A stretch of DNA of 9,480 nt, taken from Methanomassiliicoccales archaeon. Its GTDB lineage: Archaea > Thermoplasmatota > Thermoplasmata > SG8-5. Position numbers and translations under genes: made by a program. The notes under the pieces were generated by a model that saw only the letters and a program-made list of their open reading frames with translations, did no database searches and was not told where the DNA came from. The stretch is from contig DAOVXH010000058.1 in assembly GCA_030636255.1 (NCBI GenBank), forward strand, positions 1 through 9,480. Reading direction: 5' to 3'. Shown here piece after piece: positions 6,001-9,480 of the stretch (positions are counted from its first letter, which is position 1; every line of letters begins with the position of its first letter).

Positions 6001-7376
6001 ATAGATGAATCATCATCAAGCTCTTCACCACATTCTTGGCATTTTGATGATAGTACATCTTCCAGCTCAGAATCCTCTATCAATTTCTCAAATGCAAGTG
6101 CTGCTTCATCCTCGATTTTTTTGGTGTCCACATATGTTGGTATTGGGATATCTGGATCTTCTGAATCCTTATCAATAAGTTCTGCATCAGTTGGGGCTAG
6201 TACTCCTCTTGCCTCATTGATTATCTCATCCAGATCAAGAAGAATCATTTCATCGTCCATATCATCCGAAGAAGTTTTTGGTTCCGCAATATCCTCTTCT
6301 ATCATGTCATCCAGGGCAAGAATAATGTCCTCATCGGCCAGATATATCTCTGTGGGGGTTTCTAGCTCTGCAATATCCTCTTCTATTATCTCGTCCAGGG
6401 CAAGAATAACCTCTTCATCGGCCAGGCCCATATCCAATGGCGTCCCCAGCTCCAAGATATCATCTTCCACTTCCTCTTCAATATCAAAGCTCTTGCCAGC
6501 TCCCACAAGTCCCAGGTCCCAATCTTCTACTGATTCCTCCTGGTCTTCAGGTTTAGGATATTCTTTTGTCAATTCTTCTAGAAGGTCAGATTCCAAATCT
6601 TTCATCTCGGCACTTAGCTGCTCATCGATATCCGATAAATCTATCTCAGAAGATATTGGCTGTTCCAGATGCTTTTTTATTTCTTCTCCACATTTTGGAC
6701 ATTCAGTCACTTCATCTCCAACAATCTCTCCACAGATTGTGCATACCGACCCTAACTTGCTTTTGATTTCTTCTGCAATCTCTATGTTCTGGAGAAACTC
6801 TTTCATCTCTCTACCATATTTCAATGATATGCCAGGAACCTTTGACAGGTCAGAACTAGAGGCCTGTTTCAGCTCTTCAAGGCTAGTATAACCCCATTTC
6901 AATAGACTTCTGGCCTTGGAGGGGCCCAATCCAGGAATTTTCATGAAGTCCGAAAGAATTGAATCTTTGTCCAGTTCTTTTTTACTGCCATACCTACCTC
7001 TAAGAATTTTTTCCATAATGCCTGTTTCAGTAGGAAGGTCACCATATTCCTCAAGGATTGGCCTGATTAATTCCTCGGCCTGCTCCATGGCCTTTTCAGG
7101 TTCTAGAATAAAATTCGCTTCAAGCAGGGCATCAAATCCCTTACACAAAATGGAAACAATATCCTCCAATTCCACATCCTTCAGGTCTATTGAAGTCTCT
7201 CCATCATCATTAATTGAAATATTGTTATAGAGTTCATTGTCCTTTGATAGTAATGCAATTTTTTTGACTTGCATAGAAACAGGTGTGAGGGATTTTGTTT
7301 CTTTCAAATAAGTGGAGAATATATTTTCGAACATGCTTATTATTTGCTTCCTGTTATCAGCATGGTCATCATTCAT
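3045..7376 (-). CDS. Giant membrane-spanning protein: HhH, two zinc ribbons, acidic repeats, TNGL repeats, membrane helix, CBM9/DOMON-like ectodomain
   Basis: A 1443-residue protein that I do not recognise as a characterised family. There is no N-terminal signal peptide. Order of parts: unassigned helical region 1-140; helix-hairpin-helix region 141-197 (KIPGLGPSKA, then KVPGISLKYG); zinc ribbon Cys212/215/226/229; acidic region about 240-440 with 28-residue repeats; zinc ribbon Cys446/449/460/463; TNGL tract 485-568; basic stretch GKGRKRQRIHR (588-598); membrane helix about 599-619. The ectodomain has three modules starting IDGEFNDW (630), IDGGFSDW (955) and IDGDYSAAEW (1245), the last resembling CBM9, plus a beta-rich stretch about 815-940 and Asp-rich calcium-type repeats 1032-1076. 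It ends with IPEF, a hydrophobic segment and RKK. Basic residues before the first helix predict a cytoplasmic N-terminus. The start has a good ribosome site; the gene stands alone on this strand. Confidence 0.85.
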   Translation of the reverse strand: MNDDHADNRKQIISMFENIFSTYLKETKSLTPVSMQVKKIALLSKDNELYNNISINDDGETSIDLKDVELEDIVSILCKGFDALLEANFILEPEKAMEQAEELIRPILEEYGDLPTETGIMEKILRGRYGSKKELDKDSILSDFMKIPGLGPSKARSLLKWGYTSLEELKQASSSDLSKVPGISLKYGREMKEFLQNIEIAEEIKSKLGSVCTICGEIVGDEVTECPKCGEEIKKHLEQPISSEIDLSDIDEQLSAEMKDLESDLLEELTKEYPKPEDQEESVEDWDLGLVGAGKSFDIEEEVEDDILELGTPLDMGLADEEVILALDEIIEEDIAELETPTEIYLADEDIILALDDMIEEDIAEPKTSSDDMDDEMILLDLDEIINEARGVLAPTDAELIDKDSEDPDIPIPTYVDTKKIEDEAALAFEKLIEDSELEDVLSSKCQECGEELDDDSSICISCFSLTGKRNGSGTLTPGLIGGRGHVNGMVNGLGKTNGLTNGLTNGLTNGQGKTNGLTNGLTNGLTNGQGRTNGLTNGLTNGLTNGLTNGFVHDEGRINGMVNGNGRIYSLNEPASYHAGGFGRLSGKGRKRQRIHRLTILASFVILAIIILNMFVFVEHVPPPLDIQIDGEFNDWSEFIITESSTNPLPFNPNIDILQSCAENNGGKYLALYLEVAGDIFQGEPTTENARQDTFYAFFDTDRSAATGYIINDIGADHVLVISGWDGKVYQSVFHSFLSDYDNQDWDGFRSGYTIYSGANGSALEAQIGWSVLGLIEPSHVDIYFCSQSWDGFQDMAHDIISTDKGVLHGVQYSVGPEIITGDSENLLCIDLTARDADMTIDTLQIKFDGTLPAGEIARCYVTDEESNVLCESDDIANGLVTVNFGGYIIPEETSQSLFVGVDLSSTPSQGSTLRARIMTSRDIGMRNGTVTLSVQASDYDYSYIGSIPSEITIDGGFSDWTEFSLDMVDDVSTQEINNIDITKFAAEYGNDELALYMDVDGIMLGGTSIPYKNSRIVASPRPNQTQIIKVDSDGDGIIDEYEIGYEFDFDNDGISDPLDTDDDNDGEMDYTDGGEDMWLNLTYAGVSRYIGPPEPKEKITGEDNARIYLDSDNNTFTGFRIGNIGAEYLIEISGKHNKILNQSLYSYDFEEDNPWVWEEESNEIDIAIDSTQIELSAQIITSNSMKIWFQTTDWSGAYDEPDGQVEIGFTYQAKGGTRAGDDNPQPAGSGTDLTCYSGTSATIDGDYSAAEWEDADYYDTGSVIIYTKHDGTYAYFAMVALHDTSLDENDYGIFVWDTAHDAGTAPQTDDNMYTATRGASEWTYTEQTGDGSNWGSSSTLLAGEFVAAYDSGEGYMVYEARVLLTTLNSNGNFDANEETIGFAGLTVDGDDSSQGVWPSSADSDNPSTWGDLEYSTAEIPEFQTFLIPLIVPMVLIFYRKK
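3048..3054 (+). terminator. Possible T-run terminator of arcS
   Basis: A run of seven T follows the arcS stop by 22 bases; a short CTGA-GCTGG-TCAG inverted repeat (3022-3034) precedes it. Archaeal termination commonly uses T-rich stretches in the non-template strand. The run lies within the last codons of the convergent gene, so its bases are also under coding constraint (the RKK tail), which weakens the case. No comparable T-run is seen for the opposite strand just past 3045. Confidence 0.3.
3048..3113 (-). other. C-terminal PEF-type surface anchor
   Basis: The last 22 residues (1422-1443) are PEF, then an uncharged hydrophobic stretch QTFLIPLIVPMVLIFY, then RKK. This tripartite layout (short motif, membrane segment, basic tail) is that of archaeal PEF-CTERM-type sorting or anchoring signals, which in some lineages are processed by archaeosortases. 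No archaeosortase is in this window, so it may equally be a plain C-terminal anchor. With the internal helix, the ectodomain would be held at both ends. Confidence 0.6.
4149..4283 (-). repeat. Asp-rich calcium-type repeats (thrombospondin type-3-like) in ectodomain
   Basis: Residues 1032-1076 contain DSDGDGIIDEYE, then DFDNDGISDPLD and DDDNDGEMDYTD. The D-x-D-x-D-G-hydrophobic-x-D spacing is that of thrombospondin type-3 or EF-hand-like calcium loops found in many secreted prokaryotic proteins. They are inserted within the second IDG..DW module: the part before (955-1015) and the part after (1105-1200) together align with the uninterrupted first module. Calcium binding is inferred from the family. 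Confidence 0.8.
5520..5582 (-). other. Predicted single membrane helix of the giant protein
   Basis: Residues about 599-619 are strongly hydrophobic (LTILASFVILAIIILNMFVF region) and are preceded by a basic cluster KGRKRQRIHR. By the positive-inside rule the preceding zinc-ribbon and repeat regions would be cytoplasmic and the following modules outside. The helix is followed by VPPP, a common break after a membrane segment. Confidence 0.8.
5673..5924 (-). repeat. Tetrapeptide TNGL repeat tract in the giant protein
   Basis: Residues 485-568 are built on Asn-Gly-Leu-Thr with a 12-base period. There is a higher order: two identical 18-residue blocks GKTNGLTNGLTNGLTNGQ (495-512 and 513-530), then a 22-residue block with one extra TNGL and ending in F (531-552). 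The edges are diverged and similar to each other: GHVNGMVNGLG on the N side and GRINGMVNGNG on the C side. Between the two identical 18-residue blocks, 11 of the 16 codons from the first Thr onward differ synonymously and none changes the amino acid. The tract lies between zinc ribbon 2 and the membrane helix, so it is predicted to be cytoplasmic. Confidence 0.9.
6213..6461 (-). repeat. Acidic 28-residue protein repeats (three copies)
   Basis: Three tandem units occupy residues 306-333, 334-361 and 362-388. The shared pattern is DIxEL.TP....LADEx.ILALDEIIEE, with the third copy one residue shorter and more diverged. Each unit looks like a short extended acidic part followed by an amphipathic acidic helix. 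At DNA level the matching parts 'cctcttctat.atctc.tccagggcaagaat' recur near 6300 and 6380. Function is unknown; acidic helical repeats of this kind may bind basic partners or space the two zinc ribbons. Confidence 0.7.
6786..6956 (-). other. Helix-hairpin-helix pair encoded in the giant protein
   Basis: Residues 141-197 contain MKIPGLGPSKARSLLKWGY and, about 30 residues later, KVPGISLKYGREM. Both show the h-P-G-(hydrophobic)-x-x hairpin typical of helix-hairpin-helix motifs, which commonly bind the DNA or RNA backbone without sequence specificity, and sometimes mediate protein contacts. A CxxC...CxxC zinc ribbon follows directly (residues 212-229), as often seen in nucleic-acid-associated archaeal proteins. 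The first hairpin is a good match, the second is looser. Nucleic acid binding is an inference. Confidence 0.65.
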
Positions 7377-7383
7377 TTATTAT

Positions 7384-7391
7384 CCCTCTCC
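7384..7391 (-). promoter_or_regulatory. Ribosome binding site of the giant gene
   Basis: Read on the minus strand the sequence is GGAGAGGG, ending seven bases before the ATG at 7376. The purine run is complementary to the pyrimidine-rich 16S rRNA 3' end. It supports this start and indicates a leadered transcript, unlike the leaderless genes arcS and the acyl-CoA dehydrogenase. Confidence 0.6.
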
Positions 7392-7430
7392 ATTTTAATA
7401 GGCGTAATCATAGCTGGTCTTTGGCTCCAG

Positions 7431-7440
7431 ATATAAATAT
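7431..7440 (-). promoter_or_regulatory. TATA-like box of the giant gene
   Basis: On the minus strand this reads ATATTTATAT, preceded by a purine stretch GGGGAGAG (7441-7448) where a BRE would lie. Transcription would start around 7408, giving a leader of about 30 bases that contains the ribosome site. Another TATA-like stretch (7483-7494) lies further up and could serve either strand. Confidence 0.5.
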
Positions 7441-7584
7441 CTCTCCCCTTATTTCATTGACTTCAGAGATCTCTTCACCCCCAATATATATAACAGATGA
7501 ATAAACTCAAACATTATATTAACTTTTTGATATTTTACAATAAATCAGCAATGGCCACTGAAAATCACCTGTATTAGGAAATAC

Positions 7585-7592
7585 TATTATAT
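7585..7592 (+). promoter_or_regulatory. TATA-like box of the zinc-knuckle gene
   Basis: TATTATAT lies about 32 bases before the ATG at 7622 and only a few bases before the ATG at 7598. With usual archaeal spacing transcription would start at about 7615-7618, downstream of 7598. This, together with GGAG at 7614-7617, argues for translation from 7622. Confidence 0.45.
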
Positions 7593-7621
7593 CTAAAATG
7601 ATTATAAGGAAATGGAGCAGC

Positions 7622-7918
7622 ATGTCACTAAACACCGAAACCGAGAGTGCAAGGCGCAAGATGGTCATCGAATCAATAGTCGAAGGCAGGAAAATGGAGG
7701 CCTATGCCGAGCATCGCACCAAGGAAATGAATGTCTGCTGGATGTGCAATTCTATTTGTTATAGAAAAACCCCTGGTAAGATGGTGGGAGGCCGCTGGAT
7801 GTGCATTGATTGTCTCCGGCAACTCAAGGAAACCCTGGACACTCTGGACCAGTGGGAAGAAGAACTGGTGATGCAAAAAGATGCAAGAAGGCAGCTTGAT
7901 GGTGACTTGGGCGCTTAA
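7622..7918 (+). CDS. Small protein with two CxxC knuckles (putative zinc-binding), function unknown
   Basis: A 98-residue protein from the ATG at 7622; an in-frame ATG at 7598 would add eight residues (MIIRKWSS) but sits at the TATA-like box. It has CWMC (Cys39, Cys42), a further Cys46, and CIDC (Cys61, Cys64), spaced like a zinc ribbon or treble-clef knuckle. A charged helical N-terminal part (SARRKMVIESIVEGRKMEAYAEHR) and a C-terminal helix rich in Leu, Glu and Lys flank it. The centre has KMVGGRWMCIDC, as in small archaeal zinc-finger proteins. I do not recognise the family. It is transcribed away from the giant zinc-ribbon gene across a shared promoter region. Confidence 0.75.
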   Translation: MSLNTETESARRKMVIESIVEGRKMEAYAEHRTKEMNVCWMCNSICYRKTPGKMVGGRWMCIDCLRQLKETLDTLDQWEEELVMQKDARRQLDGDLGA

Positions 7919-7961
7919 GGCATTCTAATGATTACATCTTATTAGGAAGACATATGAAACA

Positions 7962-7969
7962 TTTTTATC
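7962..7969 (+). promoter_or_regulatory. TATA-like box of the acyl-CoA dehydrogenase gene
   Basis: TTTTTATC is centred about 26-28 bases before the ATG at 7993, the same geometry as upstream of arcS. No ribosome site precedes 7993. If this box is real, the in-frame ATG at 7954 lies upstream of the transcription start and cannot be the start codon. Confidence 0.55.
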
Positions 7970-7992
7970 ACTTGCCGATTTCTCCTCCCATA

Positions 7993-9132
7993 ATGAATTT
8001 CAATCTTACTCCAGAACAAAAAATGGTTCAGTCTGTTGTCAGGCGATTTGCAGAGACCGAGATAAAGCCCATAGCCCAGGAGATTGACGAGACCGAAGAA
8101 TTTCCATGGTCTGTACTGAAAAAAATGGGCGAATTGAACATAATGGGCATGGCCATTCCCAAGGAGTGGAATGGCGCCGGAGTTGACACCATATCTTACA
8201 TGATAGCAATCGAGGAAATCGCCAAGGTCTGCGCCTCAACCAGCGTTATTATGGCGGTTCATAACTCGGTGTGCTGCTATCCGATTTACCTGTTTGGTAC
8301 TGACTTTCAAAAAGAGAAATTTCTAAAACCGCTGGCTGCCGGTGAAAAGCTTGGCGCATTCGCCCTCACCGAACCAAGTGCCGGTTCAGATGCCGGTTCA
8401 GTTCGTACAATTGCAAAGCTGGATGGTGATGAATATATTATTCAGGGAAACAAGATTTTCATAACTTCTGGCTCAGAGGCCGATGTGGCTCTTATCATTG
8501 CTTCCACTGACCCATCCCAGGGTGTGCGTGGTTTAAGTGCGTTTTTGGTTGAGAAGGGAACCCCTGGCTACACCTATGGAACCATCGAGGACAAGATGGG
8601 CGTCCGTGCATCTGCAACCACCGAATTAGTTTTCGAGAATTGCCGTATTCCCAAGGAAAACCTACTGGGCCAGGAAGGTAAAGGTTTCAAAATCGGAATG
8701 ACAACCCTGGATGCCAGCAGAATGGGCATTGCAGCTCAAGCAGTAGGCATTGCCCAGGGAGCTCTGGACGAGTCAGTTAAATATGCCAAAGAAAGAGAAC
8801 AATTTGGACGGCCAATAGGAAAATTCCAGGCAATCCAATGGATGCTGGCAGAGATGGCAACCAAAATTCAAGCAGCAAGATTCCTGGTTCACCATGCAGC
8901 ATATTTGAAGGAAGAAGGAAAACCTTTCACCAAGGAAAGTGCAATGGCAAAATTATACGCCTCCAGGATTGCCAGGGAAGTAACTTCAGACGCTGTCCAG
9001 ATTCATGGCGGATACGGTTACACCAAGGATTATGCAGTTGAGAGATTCTATCGGGAAGCCAAAATAACTGAAATATACGAGGGTACCAGCGAGGTCCAGA
9101 AGATGGTCATTGCCAGGGAAGCCCTGAAGTGA
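7993..9132 (+). CDS. Acyl-CoA dehydrogenase (FAD-dependent)
   Basis: A 379-residue protein, the usual family length. It has the N-terminal helical domain start MNFNLTPEQKMVQSVVRRFAE, the first signature GAFALTEPSAGSDAGS (121-136), the middle beta-domain with KIFITSGSEAD (154-164), REQFGRPIGKFQAIQ (268-282), and the second signature QIHGGYGYTKDYAVERFYREAKI (336-358). The catalytic base is predicted as Glu363 in IYEGTSE. It oxidises an acyl-CoA to a 2,3-enoyl-CoA, passing electrons to an electron-transfer flavoprotein; short-chain substrates are likely by resemblance to the butyryl-CoA group, but unproven. I prefer the start at 7993 over 7954 because homologues begin near this point and a TATA-like box lies about 26 bases before; the upstream alternative adds 13 residues after a GGAAG. 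The metG gene follows after 8 bases. Confidence 0.92.
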   Translation: MNFNLTPEQKMVQSVVRRFAETEIKPIAQEIDETEEFPWSVLKKMGELNIMGMAIPKEWNGAGVDTISYMIAIEEIAKVCASTSVIMAVHNSVCCYPIYLFGTDFQKEKFLKPLAAGEKLGAFALTEPSAGSDAGSVRTIAKLDGDEYIIQGNKIFITSGSEADVALIIASTDPSQGVRGLSAFLVEKGTPGYTYGTIEDKMGVRASATTELVFENCRIPKENLLGQEGKGFKIGMTTLDASRMGIAAQAVGIAQGALDESVKYAKEREQFGRPIGKFQAIQWMLAEMATKIQAARFLVHHAAYLKEEGKPFTKESAMAKLYASRIAREVTSDAVQIHGGYGYTKDYAVERFYREAKITEIYEGTSEVQKMVIAREALK

Positions 9133-9140
9133 GTGTAACT

Positions 9141-9480
9141 ATGTCAAAAATATTTATTGGAGTTGCCTGGCCATACGCAAACGGTCCTATTCATGTTGGC
9201 CACATGGCAGGCTGCAATCTGCCGCCGGACATATTTCGCAAGTTTCACATCATGAGAGGAAATGAAGTCCTGATGGTGTCTGGCTCGGACATGCATGGCA
9301 CTCCTGTTACTGTTGGAGCGGAAAAGGAAGGCATACCACCAAAGGAATTGGCAGAGAAATATCATCTGATGAATGTCAAAGCATTTGACGATTTTGGAAT
9401 TCAATTCGACGAGTTTCACAGCACCGAGGACCCAGACCACATAGAAACAGTTCAGAAAATGTTCCTTCAAATTCATGCAA
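9141..9480 (+). CDS. metG: Methionyl-tRNA synthetase, N-terminal part (3' end outside window)
   Basis: The first 113 residues are present and the frame is open to the window end. It begins MSKIFIGVAWPYANGPIHVGHMAG, with the class I HIGH motif as HVGH (residues 18-21), followed by PPDIFRKFHIMRGNEVLMVSGSDMHGTPV, the MetRS pattern around the methionine site. The enzyme charges tRNA-Met with methionine using ATP. The start is 8 bases after the acyl-CoA dehydrogenase stop; I see no separate TATA box close by, so read-through from the upstream gene is likely. The anticodon-binding and KMSKS parts are beyond the window. Confidence 0.93.
   Translation, partial: MSKIFIGVAWPYANGPIHVGHMAGCNLPPDIFRKFHIMRGNEVLMVSGSDMHGTPVTVGAEKEGIPPKELAEKYHLMNVKAFDDFGIQFDEFHSTEDPDHIETVQKMFLQIHA

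Larger units (their letters stand above)
7377..7621. promoter_or_regulatory. Divergent intergenic promoter region
   Basis: This 245-base AT-rich region separates the giant minus-strand gene from the small zinc-knuckle gene. It has TATA-like stretches at 7431-7440, 7483-7494 (AATATATATAAC), 7511-7520 and 7585-7592, a perfect 10-base palindrome AGAGATCTCT at 7465-7474, and a direct repeat of ATCTCT at 7439 and 7469, exactly 30 bases apart and each followed by a C-rich run. I see no convincing gene in it. Confidence 0.5.

Noticed and set aside
5794..6891. A 365-residue serine-rich open frame on the plus strand.
   Set aside because: It is the antisense shadow of the acidic region and repeats of the giant minus-strand gene: Asp/Glu and 'TCA/TCT'-type codons read backwards as runs of Ser. 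It has no domain, no ribosome site and no promoter.
7497..7577. A 26-codon frame (MNKLKHYINFLIFYNKSAM...) in the divergent promoter region.
   Set aside because: No ribosome site, the TATA-like box lies only a few bases before its ATG, and such a short frame is expected by chance in AT-rich DNA.
9144..9476. A 110-residue minus-strand frame at the window end.
   Set aside because: It lies opposite metG, which shows the HVGH and SGSDMHGTP motifs in the plus-strand frame.

Overview
This window reads as a piece of an archaeal chromosome, most likely a euryarchaeal lineage of the Thermoplasmata type. The archaeal evidence is an archaeal-family hypoxanthine/guanine phosphoribosyltransferase, the archaeosine synthase ArcS (archaea-specific tRNA modification), TATA-like boxes about 26 bases before ATG codons (leaderless transcripts), and a large surface protein with a 'PEF'-type C-terminal anchor. 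Placement in Thermoplasmata rests mainly on my memory of NGLTNG-repeat proteins in that group and is tentative.

Positions 1-1428 (+) hold a tight cluster: the 3' end of adenine phosphoribosyltransferase (apt), a complete hpt, and a LysE/RhtB-type exporter whose start overlaps the end of hpt. The first two salvage purine bases with PRPP; the exporter's substrate is unknown. Positions 1460-3025 (+) hold arcS, with its own TATA-like box and probably leaderless. 

Positions 3045-7376 (-) hold one 1443-residue gene, convergent with arcS, and it is the most unusual item here. From N to C it has a helix-hairpin-helix region, a four-Cys zinc ribbon, an acidic region with 28-residue repeats, a second zinc ribbon, a TNGL tetrapeptide repeat tract, a basic stop-transfer stretch and one membrane helix. 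These are followed by an ectodomain with three 'IDG..xDW' (CBM9/DOMON-like) modules, one interrupted by calcium-type D-x-D-x-D-G repeats, and finally a PEF + hydrophobic + RKK tail. It looks like a protein linking something nucleic-acid-like or regulatory inside the cell to the cell surface. I do not recognise a characterised function.

Positions 7377-7621 are a 245-base AT-rich divergent promoter region with several TATA-like boxes and a 10-base palindrome. Positions 7622-7918 (+) encode a 98-residue protein with two CxxC knuckles. Positions 7993-9132 (+) encode a complete acyl-CoA dehydrogenase; I moved its start downstream to a leaderless ATG. From 9141 to the window end (+) is the 5' part of methionyl-tRNA synthetase (metG). 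No rRNA, tRNA, CRISPR array, transposon or integrase was seen.
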